Positions 6,386 through 12,853 of a stretch of 15,607 nt of DNA are shown here, piece by piece. Position numbers and translations under genes: made by a program. Positions within the stretch are counted from its first letter, which is position 1, and the number at the start of each line of letters is the position of its first letter. This DNA is from CAYVMX01 sp964452725 (GTDB lineage: Bacteria; Patescibacteriota; Gracilibacteria; JAHISY01), in contig CAYVMX010000017.1 in assembly GCA_964452725.1 (NCBI GenBank), positions 1 to 15,607 on the forward strand, in the 5' to 3' direction. The notes beneath the pieces were generated by a model that ran no database searches, was not told the DNA's origin, and saw only the letters and a list, made by a program, of their open reading frames with translations.

Positions 6386-6415
6386 TTTGTAATTAGTAAT
6401 TCGTAATTATTAATT
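6386..6415. repeat. AT-rich repeated leader motif (copy 1)
   Basis: TTTGTAATTA followed by ATTCGTAATTATTAATT (6399-6415). The same 17-mer is found on the minus strand at 14840-14824 in front of the sulfur-carrier gene, again close to TTTGTAATTA. It lies in the rplJ-rplL spacer. Confidence 0.6.
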
Positions 6416-6440
6416 GAATCATTTATTAACCCCCCCTACT

Positions 6441-6974
6441 ATGGCTGACGATGCCACCCCCGCCGATGAGGCAAAGAAGGACGACGCTGCTCCAGCAGCC
6501 GAAACACCTAAAACAGAAGCTCCTAAAGAGGAGCCAAAAGCAGCTCCCGCTGAAAAAGCAGCCAAGGAAGAAAAAGCCGAGGCAACAGTCGAGCTGTCCA
6601 AAGACGCGCAAAAGATCCTCGACGCAGTCAAAGAGCTCAAAGTCCTCGACCTCGCCAACCTAGTCAAAGCGATGGAAGAAGAGTTTGGAGTCTCAGCCGC
6701 TGCCCCTGTAGCTGCCGCAGCTGGTCCAGCTGCTGGTGGTGACGCAGGCGGCGCAGAAGAAAAGAGCGCTTATAGTATCGAGCTGACTGGCGCAGGTGAC
6801 AACAAAATCGGCGCGATCAAAGCAGTCAAAGAGGTCACTGGCCTCGGACTCGGCGAAGCCAAAGCAGCCGTCGAAAGCGCACCAAAGGTAATCAAAGAAA
6901 ACGTCCCTACCGCCGACGCCGAAGCAGCCAAGAAAACTCTCGAAGCAGCGGGCTGTACTGTCACACTCAAGTAG
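6441..6974 (+). CDS. rplL: Ribosomal protein L7/L12 (bL12) with long N-terminal extension
   Basis: 177 aa; bacterial L7/L12 is normally ~120-130. The standard protein begins at about residue 50: dimerisation domain ELSKDAQKILDAVKELKVLDLANLVKAMEEEFG, an Ala/Gly hinge, then the factor-binding domain with KIGAIKAVKEVTGLGLGEAKAAVE and a C-terminal TVTLK. Residues 1-50 are an added low-complexity Ala/Lys/Glu/Pro tail. ATG 6441 is preferred over the in-frame TTG at 6414: it is preceded by TTAACCCCCCCTACT, like other starts here, and MADDA is a natural beginning. It recruits translation factors as multimers on L10. A strong terminator follows. Confidence 0.93.
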   Translation: MADDATPADEAKKDDAAPAAETPKTEAPKEEPKAAPAEKAAKEEKAEATVELSKDAQKILDAVKELKVLDLANLVKAMEEEFGVSAAAPVAAAAGPAAGGDAGGAEEKSAYSIELTGAGDNKIGAIKAVKEVTGLGLGEAKAAVESAPKVIKENVPTADAEAAKKTLEAAGCTVTLK

Positions 6975-7012
6975 CTCCAGACTTTCCTCGCGATCCGAGG
7001 AGTAAGTAAGCC

Positions 7013-7045
7013 AAAAACCCTACGACACCGTGGGGTTTTTGTTTT
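7013..7045 (+). terminator. Intrinsic terminator of the rplJL operon
   Basis: AAAAACCCTAC (7013-7023) pairs with GTGGGGTTTTT (7030-7040) over loop GACACC, 11 bp with one G-T pair, followed by G and TTTT. A second small hairpin TCCTCG/CGAGGA lies at 6985-7001. Confidence 0.9.
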
Positions 7046-7049
7046 GCCC

Positions 7050-7078
7050 TTGACAAGAACGACCAGACCTACTAAGAT
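7050..7078 (+). promoter_or_regulatory. Strong sigma-70-type promoter
   Basis: A perfect TTGACA (7050-7055), 17-nt spacer and TAAGAT (7073-7078). Start expected near 7085, giving a ~27-nt leader before the 124-aa gene. It begins right after the rplL terminator, so the small genes form their own unit. Confidence 0.8.
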
Positions 7079-7111
7079 CTAGCACTCTCATTTTTTTAAA
7101 AAAAAATCTCT

Positions 7112-7486
7112 ATGGCTCTAAATCCCCAATCCTCAATCGAAAACTTAGGAGAATCTGAACTCCATGTATCTGAGTGCCCTGCCGCACGCAGGTATCCTGT
7201 CATCGTATCTTCCCCCGATGGTGCGACCAAGACCATCTCACCCGAAGAGCAAGAAAAACTAACAACAGGGACACTACCGTTAGATGATTCATCAGAAATA
7301 ACAATCGCAGCTATCACCACGACACAGAGAGCAGCCATCGAGGAGTCTCTGAGAACCGAGGAGATAGCCAAACAGGAAGAAGCAGAGATCGTCGCAGAGA
7401 GAGCTGCCGCAGCCGCCGCAGAGACAGCAGACCTGACCGAGCTGATAGCAGCGGCAGAAGCCTTACCAGATGAAGACGAAGGGTAA
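7112..7486 (+). CDS. Hypothetical acidic protein with YPV-DG motif and Ala/Glu helix
   Basis: 124 aa, family not recognised. Residues ~1-55 look like a small beta-type domain with one Cys and the segment RRYPVIVSSPDGATKTISPEE. Residues ~70-124 are an Ala/Glu-rich, probably coiled-coil helix ending in DEDEG. There is no signal peptide or membrane segment, so it is expected in the cytoplasm. The next gene encodes a shorter protein with the same YPV-x-[VI]-x(2,3)-DG-x-T core, so the two look paralogous. It is driven by a near-consensus promoter and preceded by an A/T-only tract and ATCTCT before ATG, with no Shine-Dalgarno. Function unknown. Confidence 0.72.
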   Translation: MALNPQSSIENLGESELHVSECPAARRYPVIVSSPDGATKTISPEEQEKLTTGTLPLDDSSEITIAAITTTQRAAIEESLRTEEIAKQEEAEIVAERAAAAAAETADLTELIAAAEALPDEDEG

Positions 7487-7516
7487 TTTAATTTTATAAT
7501 TTAAAAAAAACTAACT

Positions 7517-7717
7517 ATGTCCAAAGATCTAGCAGCAGAAACCTCCTGTGGAGTATCTGATTACGAAAACTCACTAGAAGAGGGTCATAAAGGACATGTC
7601 CGAACTCCAGCCCAACCCAAAAGCCTGACCGATCCAGATCTAGCTGGGAAAATCTACCCTGTACAGATCACGCGTGATGGTGTGACCGAGGTCTGGTCAG
7701 CCGAACTACCAGAGTAG
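7517..7717 (+). CDS. Hypothetical small protein sharing the YPV-DG motif
   Basis: 66 aa, family not recognised. The C-terminal third, KIYPVQITRDGVTEVWSAELPE, matches the RRYPVIVSSPDGATKT segment of the preceding protein in spacing and hydrophobicity. Start ATG 7517 follows TTATAATTTAAAAAAAACTAACT; TATAAT at 7494-7499 might be a -10 element giving a very short leader. It is 30 nt from the previous gene. Its last codons lie in the 55-bp sequence repeated across the following gap. If the gap is collapsed, its stop is 9 nt from the stop of the convergent 119-aa gene, and the two meet at the palindrome GTAGCTAGCTAC. No function is proposed. Confidence 0.65.
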   Translation: MSKDLAAETSCGVSDYENSLEEGHKGHVRTPAQPKSLTDPDLAGKIYPVQITRDGVTEVWSAELPE

Positions 7718-7900
7718 CTAGCTACCTCAGATCAGCAAGGCAGGANNNNNNNNNNNNNNNNNNNNNNNNNNNNNNNNNNNNNNNNNNNNNNNNNNNNNNN
7801 NNNNNNNNNNNNNNNNNNNNNNNNNNNNNNNNNNNNNNNNNNNNNGTCTGGTCAGCCGAACTACCAGAGTAGCTAGCTACCTCAGATCAGCAAGGCAGGA
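7691..7900. other. Assembly gap flanked by identical 55-bp sequence
   Basis: 7691-7745 and 7846-7900 are identical, with 100 N between (7746-7845). As at the 5395 gap, an exact 55-bp overlap points to two contigs that should be joined with a single copy. The second copy of the 66-aa gene's 3' end is then an artefact. Confidence 0.87.
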
Positions 7901-8241
7901 TTACTCGTGATCAGCTCGATCGAACCATTAGCACCGAGTCGAGCTTGGACGGACTGGCCTGGTAAATCTTCAGCGACAGTCACGATCGCTACTTGGAGGG
8001 CAGCTAGTACATCTTTGGCTGGATAAGTGTAGTCACTTAGCGCGTACCGCAGACAAATATCAGGCAATCCCTTGAGCGCGACGATATAATGCTGCGACAG
8101 CTCTGCCGCGAGATAGATCAAATCAGTATCTTCACAGTTCAATGTCTCTTTCAGAGTGGCGTGGAGCGCCTTATAGACAAAATCAAACAACTTAGCTTCT
8201 TCTGAGACTGACTCTGGTGATCTGAATTGGTCAAGAGACAT
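7882..8241 (-). CDS. Hypothetical 119-aa protein
   Basis: Family not recognised. It is mainly helical in the first two thirds (KLFDFVYKALHATLKETLN, LIYLAAELSQHYIVALKG, DVLAALQVAIVTVAE), followed by a short beta hairpin (VQARLGANGSIELITSNP). There is no signal peptide. ATG 8241 is chosen over TTG 8265, because the latter would overlap the stop of the upstream small gene and ATG is preceded by CTCTACTTC like other starts here. It is the only gene in the window ending in TGA, and an in-frame TAG lies two codons further. It is cotranscribed with the 54-aa gene 10 nt upstream and convergent with the 66-aa gene. Confidence 0.7.
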   Translation of the reverse strand: MSLDQFRSPESVSEEAKLFDFVYKALHATLKETLNCEDTDLIYLAAELSQHYIVALKGLPDICLRYALSDYTYPAKDVLAALQVAIVTVAEDLPGQSVQARLGANGSIELITSNPALLI

Positions 8242-8251
8242 GAAGTAGAGA

Positions 8252-8416
8252 TTATTCAGGGTCAACCCATTCGACCAATCGACCTAGTAGTTCGGTCGCA
8301 CGTTTTCTGAACCAATCAGCGATCTCTTCGATATCAATGACCGAGATGCTTTCTGGGTCACCGATAGGGTCGTACTCTCTGGATTTTGTAGTTTGATTAT
8401 TATTGTCAGACATCAT
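8252..8416 (-). CDS. Hypothetical 54-aa acidic small protein
   Basis: Two adjacent ATGs (8416 and 8413) open a frame of 54 or 53 aa ending in TAA at 8254-8252. The protein is acidic and ends with a predicted amphipathic helix (VIDIEEIADWFRKRATELL) and GRLVEWVDPE. Support for it being real: a perfect -35 box upstream, a leader ending CACTACT before ATG exactly like known genes here, and a 10-nt gap to the next gene. No family recognised. It may partner the 119-aa protein; that is inference. Confidence 0.62.
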   Translation of the reverse strand: MMSDNNNQTTKSREYDPIGDPESISVIDIEEIADWFRKRATELLGRLVEWVDPE

Positions 8417-8459
8417 AGTAGTGGTTTGAGTAATTAAAAAATCATAGTTACGAGTTTAT

Positions 8460-8488
8460 ATTCTCTACTACTTATACTTACTTGTCAA
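8460..8488 (-). promoter_or_regulatory. Promoter of the 54-aa/119-aa gene pair
   Basis: TTGACA (8488-8483) is perfect. After 17 nt comes GAGAAT (8465-8460), four of six matches. A TATAAA lies a few bases further (8460-8455) but at 22-nt spacing. The -35 overlaps the last codons of the upstream hydrolase gene. Confidence 0.48.
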
Positions 8489-9314
8489 GTCTATGCCAGC
8501 GCTGTCCGTCGGAGACGAAGCTCAGTGTGCCCGACTCAGCGGTTGAGAGTACAGTCTGGTCGGCGACACGAGCGAGGACTTCCGCGTGAGGGTGACCGTA
8601 AGGGTTGTCTACTCCTGCCGAGACGAGAGCGATGTCCGACCCTACCGCACGGAGGAGCTCCGCACTCGAGCTAGAGTTGCTACCGTGGTGACCGAGCTTG
8701 AGGATTTGGCTAGTGAGGGCGACTGGCGTCCGCAGTAGCGCCATCTCGGCTATCCGATCGGCATCACCAGTGAGCAGGATACTGGTAGCGCCGTAGCTCA
8801 GACGAGCGATGATACTAGTAGCGTTGAGATCGTCGGCACTCTGCCCCACCAAAGGTGTCGGCGGCGAGACTAGATCGAGCATGACACCGCTACCCCAGTC
8901 GAGATCCGTACTACTATCGGCGAGGTACACGGGGATTTGCTGCTCACGCAGCTGAGTCAGTATGTCGATATAAGCTTTGGTATCGTGCTGGACACCAGTC
9001 AGGAGCGCACCACCGACCTTGTAGCGACGCAAGACATTGCTATAGCCACTCAGATGATCAGCATCGGGGTGAGTGAGGACGATCAGATCGATCCGCCGCT
9101 CAAAGAAACCCAGCTCCGCACCGAGCGCTGCCATGACAGTCACATCACTACCACCATCGATGAGGATTTTTTGATTCGTCGGAGTACGGATCAAGATCGC
9201 ATCACCCTGCCCGACATCGAGCACATGTACAGCGAGCTGACCACCAGTCTGGGGCAGCTGATACCAGAGGACTGCGAGGAGTGTCAGTAGCGTGGTGAGG
9301 AGACTGAGAGCCAT
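8478..9314 (-). CDS. ComEC/Rec2-type metallo-beta-lactamase-fold hydrolase, stand-alone
   Basis: 278 aa. Residues 1-20 are one hydrophobic segment (signal anchor or uncleaved signal). It is followed by VHVLDVGQGDAILI, ILIDGG, the metal motif THPDADH (81-87), LLTGDAD and LGHHGS. This is the catalytic domain found at the C-terminus of ComEC, thought to degrade the non-transported strand in DNA uptake. The competence membrane channel and OB domain of full ComEC are absent, so this is the soluble domain alone, probably outside the membrane. Such stand-alone proteins may act as nucleases or phosphodiesterases. Start ATG 9314 gives the anchor segment. A GNAT gene lies 39 nt upstream, likely in the same transcript. 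Confidence 0.88.
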   Translation of the reverse strand: MALSLLTTLLTLLAVLWYQLPQTGGQLAVHVLDVGQGDAILIRTPTNQKILIDGGSDVTVMAALGAELGFFERRIDLIVLTHPDADHLSGYSNVLRRYKVGGALLTGVQHDTKAYIDILTQLREQQIPVYLADSSTDLDWGSGVMLDLVSPPTPLVGQSADDLNATSIIARLSYGATSILLTGDADRIAEMALLRTPVALTSQILKLGHHGSNSSSSAELLRAVGSDIALVSAGVDNPYGHPHAEVLARVADQTVLSTAESGTLSFVSDGQRWHRLDK

Positions 9315-9353
9315 GAGATCAGTCTAAAGGATAAACCCCAGTCTACCCAGAGC

Positions 9354-9767
9354 TTACTTGCGTCGCCACCAAAAAAGCCGCCCAAGACCCGAGAGGCGAT
9401 TTTTGGTATAGAACCCACGCACAAATCTCCGCGACCAGAGAAAAAAACCCGTATCGCCTCTCTGCCTAGCGAAATCCTTGATTTTGCCCAAGACCAACGA
9501 ACCCACTCCACGCTTGCGGAGATTTTTGTCCACGGCGATCTGATGGACATAGAGCAAAGAAAAAATCCCTACCAACCCCAGCACTGTGTAAGTAAAGACC
9601 GCACTGATACCTTTTTTCTGCTTCCCCTTCAGCACCATGACCCGCCTAGACTCGATCAAGTGACCGATCTGCTCCTCGGTCAGATCAGCATCTAGTTCAG
9701 CCAGGAGCTTTGTGATCTTACGCTTGTCAGCCCTCCTAGCTGCTCGCAATTTGAACTGTTCCAACAT
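9354..9767 (-). CDS. GNAT-family N-acetyltransferase
   Basis: 137 aa. GNAT motif A is present: IAVDKNLRKRGVGSLVLGKI (residues ~76-95), with the R/K-x-R-G-x-G pattern that binds acetyl-CoA pyrophosphate. Upstream strands carry SAVFTYTVLGLVGIFSLLYV, and a degenerate FYTKNRLSGLGRLF matches the usual end of motif B. The N-terminus and C-terminus are strongly basic. Substrate unknown. AGGA lies 7 nt before ATG 9767; this is the one clear Shine-Dalgarno-like match in the window. Confidence 0.85.
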   Translation of the reverse strand: MLEQFKLRAARRADKRKITKLLAELDADLTEEQIGHLIESRRVMVLKGKQKKGISAVFTYTVLGLVGIFSLLYVHQIAVDKNLRKRGVGSLVLGKIKDFARQRGDTGFFLWSRRFVRGFYTKNRLSGLGRLFWWRRK

Positions 9768-9802
9768 AGATTAGTCCTAAATTTGAAAGGCGACTCACCA
9801 GT

Positions 9803-9879
9803 AGCACAGCTCGGAAAACGATTGTTATGATTGTTAGATCATTCCAACTATTGAAGTCTTTGGTTTTGTAGGCTGTGCT
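9803..9879. repeat. Inverted repeat in the spacer after the large lipoprotein gene
   Basis: AGCACAGC (9803-9810) and GCTGTGCT (9872-9879), perfect 8-bp arms 61 bp apart, bracket most of the 113-bp spacer between the GNAT start and the lipoprotein stop. It may be a weak stem in the lipoprotein mRNA 3' end. It lacks a T run on the minus strand, so a terminator is not claimed. Confidence 0.35.
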
Positions 9880-9880
9880 G

Positions 9881-11665
9881 TTAGTTGATTTTCACAGTCT
9901 GCGCGACCGTCTGGAGGATCTCGGCATCACGCGCCGTACCCGATATCCGTAAGCTCTGAGTAGAGCTCAAGCGAGTATAGATCACACGATCATCACCAGC
10001 GGCAGCCAGCTCATCGAAGACATAGTCCGTACCGGCGACCACCTCGACCGTGATCCGCGCGAGCGCCGCAGGGAAGGGTCGACTCGCAAACTCCGCTCGG
10101 TCTGTCGTCGCGTTTTGCCAGTACCAGTCCTTGGGATACTGGAGCGTGTAGTCGTAGTGTTTGTTGGTATAGCCACGATAGCCCGCGAGGATCTCGGCGG
10201 TCACGCTACCCTCTGCATCGACTACAGTCAGAGCCTGCCCAAAGGCACTATCCACACCCTCAGTGATGACCCAGTCCTTGGTCTCACCCGGACGCATATA
10301 CGACAGTGTCTCGAGCGTGACATCTGTACCCGAGACCGTATAGGTGAAGAGTAAACGACGCGTCTGCTCACCCGCAGTATAGACCGCATAGACGTAGTTC
10401 GGGTCGGCGAAAGCCAGCTGCACGACGCTCCACGTGCCCGTACGCGGTGCTTCGGGTACGTAGGTACTGATCTGCTCCTTGAGCGTAGTCCAGACCGCCT
10501 GCTGGTCAGCTGTGAGCGCTGTGACCTCAGCTGTGACCACTGGCAATGTCGCGACTGGCTCGGGTGTGTCCTCTACCCGTCGCCACATATCTAGCCGCGT
10601 ACCCGTACTCACCAGTATCCAGCTCTCAGGCGTACCTGGCTTCTTGGTATCTAGTGCGCCATAGTACCAACCCCGCGCCAGCTCGGCATCGGTGATCGCT
10701 TGGTAAGTCTCGTTGGCTGGTGTGCCCGCAGCAGTCCCGAGCACAGTACCCTCGGCAGCACTACTGGTCGCCTGCTCATCGACCACGCAGCTACCACCCG
10801 CATCGGGGTAATCCGCCACCGACTCACACTTCAGACCAGTCACACACTGGATCGCACCGATCCCACCACAAAACTCCCCCAGCGCTGCCCCAGGTGGCGC
10901 GAGTGCTGCCTGATCGAGTAGCTGGAAGCTCTGGACCAGAGTGAGATAGTGCTGACGATATGCCACACGATTGGCTGCGTCGGTATCCAACCAAGCGAGC
11001 GCATAGATCTGCTGACCAGCCGAGAGATAGATCACCGCACCAGTAGTGTTTTGGAACTGATAACCCGCGATACCCGCGACACTGACAGCATTTAGTTGAT
11101 CGACCGTATAGCCGTAGTTGTCGATGAGATACTGGCTCAGCTCACTGCCCAGCGGATTGGTCAGGACTTTGATCTCGATGATCTTGGCATCAGCCCCATC
11201 GAAGAAAGCCACCCCAGCCCGCCCCTGCCGCGCTGTGAAGACACTCGGATACTCCACACTGAAACCAAACTCCGTATCGAGATACTCAGTATAAGTCAGT
11301 ACATCGGTCTCGACAGTCAGCGGTGTCACGAGGATCACTTGAAAAATCTCAAGACCACCCGCAGCTGTCGGACGGACAATCCCCTGTAGCTCGACCTTTT
11401 GTCCGATATAATCATCGAGATTTAGTGTCTCGCTGCCCGACTCTAGCAAGGCCGACAGCCGACCATCGACGAGCAGTCGATGCGTCCCCTGCTGATAAAT
11501 ACTCGCGCCGAGCGGCTGAATCACACCCGTACGCGTCTCATAAGTGACAGCAGCCTCCTCGGCAGGAGTCGGCGTAGTGGAGTCTGTATCACCACCACTA
11601 CCACAGGCAGTCAGCACGAGCGGCGTGAGTACGAGCGTGAGCAGGAGCAGGAGTTTACGAGCCAT
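9881..11665 (-). CDS. Large multidomain lipoprotein
   Basis: 594 aa. The lipoprotein signal peptide has lipobox LTAC (Cys21) followed by a Gly/Ser/Thr linker. Residues ~42-115 resemble a small OB-like beta domain (GTHRLLVDGRLSALL...VELQGIV). Two segments (~124-250 and ~498-594) resemble PsbP-like or DUF1795-type domains, with FGFSVEYPSVF and YDYTLQYPKDWYW at equivalent places. Between them is a compact Cys module (C266, C274, C280, C293; CGGIGAIQC...GLKC...YPDAGGSC) and an Ala/Thr linker. It is exported and lipid-anchored; ligands unknown. Start ATG 11665 is preceded by CATTTGCT. It is more G+C-rich than the small genes nearby, and its transcript may run toward the GNAT gene. Confidence 0.85.
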   Translation of the reverse strand: MARKLLLLLTLVLTPLVLTACGSGGDTDSTTPTPAEEAAVTYETRTGVIQPLGASIYQQGTHRLLVDGRLSALLESGSETLNLDDYIGQKVELQGIVRPTAAGGLEIFQVILVTPLTVETDVLTYTEYLDTEFGFSVEYPSVFTARQGRAGVAFFDGADAKIIEIKVLTNPLGSELSQYLIDNYGYTVDQLNAVSVAGIAGYQFQNTTGAVIYLSAGQQIYALAWLDTDAANRVAYRQHYLTLVQSFQLLDQAALAPPGAALGEFCGGIGAIQCVTGLKCESVADYPDAGGSCVVDEQATSSAAEGTVLGTAAGTPANETYQAITDAELARGWYYGALDTKKPGTPESWILVSTGTRLDMWRRVEDTPEPVATLPVVTAEVTALTADQQAVWTTLKEQISTYVPEAPRTGTWSVVQLAFADPNYVYAVYTAGEQTRRLLFTYTVSGTDVTLETLSYMRPGETKDWVITEGVDSAFGQALTVVDAEGSVTAEILAGYRGYTNKHYDYTLQYPKDWYWQNATTDRAEFASRPFPAALARITVEVVAGTDYVFDELAAAGDDRVIYTRLSSTQSLRISGTARDAEILQTVAQTVKIN

Positions 11666-11784
11666 AGCAAATGTATTAGATTCGAGAGTAAGCTTACGCT
11701 TTCTGATTATTTATTTCCAAAAAACCCTCCAACGAAGCAACTGTCTCAGCCCACCTCAGCCCCCAAAGACTGAAGCCATTTGCC

Positions 11785-12774
11785 TTATGCCTGTTGACTC
11801 GCGCGCAGCACCTCTGCCGCCGCGACGATCTCAGCCAGCTGAGCCTCCGACTCCTCGATCGAGCGAGTTTTTTGACCACAGTCAGGGTCGAGCCAGATCT
11901 GCTCTGGCTTGAAGAATTGCAACGCCTTTTCGACATTGGTGACGATCTGATCCCGACCAGTGAGTCGATGCGTGTGGACATCAGAGACACCGAGACCGAC
12001 GTCTTGGGGGAACTCATGACCTCGGAGCTGATCCAGCAGCTCGAAGTCACGCCCAGCGAACTCGAGGTCGATCTGACTGACTGGTAGCAGCTTGATCTGA
12101 GGTGCGAGATGCTCGAAAGCACCATAGCAAATATGCGTGATCGAGTAGACCGGCAGATCCTCTAGCACCAGACGCAGACCCTCAGCTGCTAGCTCGATCT
12201 CATCCGCTCGCACAGAGAGCGCTGGCTCGTCGATCTGGAGGATCGTACAGCCCGCCGCGATCAGCGCCTGCGACTCCTCGCGCAGTACTTTGGCAAAAGC
12301 CTTGACGACCGCCTCACGGCTACCATAGTGCTCATCGAAACTCCAGTCCATGAGCGTATAAGGACCTGTCAACATACCTTTGACCGGCTTATCCGTCAGA
12401 CCCTGCGCTAGCTGATAGTAATCCAACGTCATCGGCGCAGTCAGTGCGATCTCACCTGTGATGACGGGTTTTTTGTAGTAGCGGTTGCCATAGCTACGCA
12501 CTGGCTCACTGATCTCGAAGCCACTCAGTCGCTCGGCAAAGAAAGTCGCCATATCGCCACGCTCCATCTCACCATCGACTAGGACATCGAGACCGAGACG
12601 CGTCTGGATCTCCAGCCACTCGCGAGTCGCACGCTGCTCTAGCTCGACCAGCTCCGGTTTTTTGAGCCTACCAGCATAAAACTCCTTACGAGCCGCGACG
12701 AGATAGTCTGGCTTGGGGTAGCTCCCGACCGAAGTAGTCGGGAAAAGTGGTAAATTAAGATCAGAACTTGACAT
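11785..12774 (-). CDS. Core methionine synthase (MetE C-terminal-domain family)
   Basis: 329 aa, the size of one MetE barrel and not the ~750 aa of full MetE. The catalytic zinc site is complete: His214 and Cys216 (THICYG), Glu238 (DLEFAG) and Cys299 (DPDCGQKT). Other family motifs are TTSVGSYP at the start, VDGEMERGDM (66-75), LTGPYTLMDWS, and LQIDEPAL (179-186), where the Asp binds homocysteine. It transfers a methyl group to homocysteine to give methionine. Single-domain members, described in archaea and Dehalococcoides, use methyl donors other than polyglutamyl folate, for example methylcobalamin; the donor here is unknown. An N-domain-like partner is encoded at 13500-14444 on the same strand. 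Confidence 0.9.
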   Translation of the reverse strand: MSSSDLNLPLFPTTSVGSYPKPDYLVAARKEFYAGRLKKPELVELEQRATREWLEIQTRLGLDVLVDGEMERGDMATFFAERLSGFEISEPVRSYGNRYYKKPVITGEIALTAPMTLDYYQLAQGLTDKPVKGMLTGPYTLMDWSFDEHYGSREAVVKAFAKVLREESQALIAAGCTILQIDEPALSVRADEIELAAEGLRLVLEDLPVYSITHICYGAFEHLAPQIKLLPVSQIDLEFAGRDFELLDQLRGHEFPQDVGLGVSDVHTHRLTGRDQIVTNVEKALQFFKPEQIWLDPDCGQKTRSIEESEAQLAEIVAAAEVLRASQQA

Positions 12775-12791
12775 TGGTAGATTTATTGTTT

Positions 12792-12829
12792 AAAGTAAAT
12801 TACTTTCAAAGATTCGAGCCAACTGGCTC
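12792..12829. promoter_or_regulatory. Two inverted repeats in a divergent promoter region
   Basis: AAAGTAAATTACTTT (12792-12806) is a perfect 7-bp inverted repeat around one base. GAGCCAACTGGCTC (12816-12829) is a perfect 6-bp inverted repeat with a 2-bp centre. Both fit within the 79-bp spacer between the divergent metE-like gene (start 12774) and the 214-aa gene (start 12854). They could be operators for a shared dimeric regulator; this is inference. Confidence 0.45.
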
Positions 12830-12853
12830 AGTTTACCTTAATCTCCCCCAAAA

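Noticed and set aside
6414..6440. TTG at 6414 as start of rplL
   Set aside because: It would add nine residues encoded by the C-rich leader; ATG 6441 begins the protein and matches the leader pattern of the other genes.
7882..7884. TGA recoded as glycine, extending the 119-aa protein
   Set aside because: Only two codons would be added before TAG, and no other gene here contains an internal TGA; recoding cannot be shown from one site.
7691..7900. Direct repeats as att sites or gene duplication
   Set aside because: The exact 55-bp length, seen also at the 5395 gap, points to an unmerged assembly overlap.
8242..8265. TTG at 8265 as start of the 119-aa gene
   Set aside because: It overlaps the stop of the 54-aa gene; ATG 8241 is the better start.
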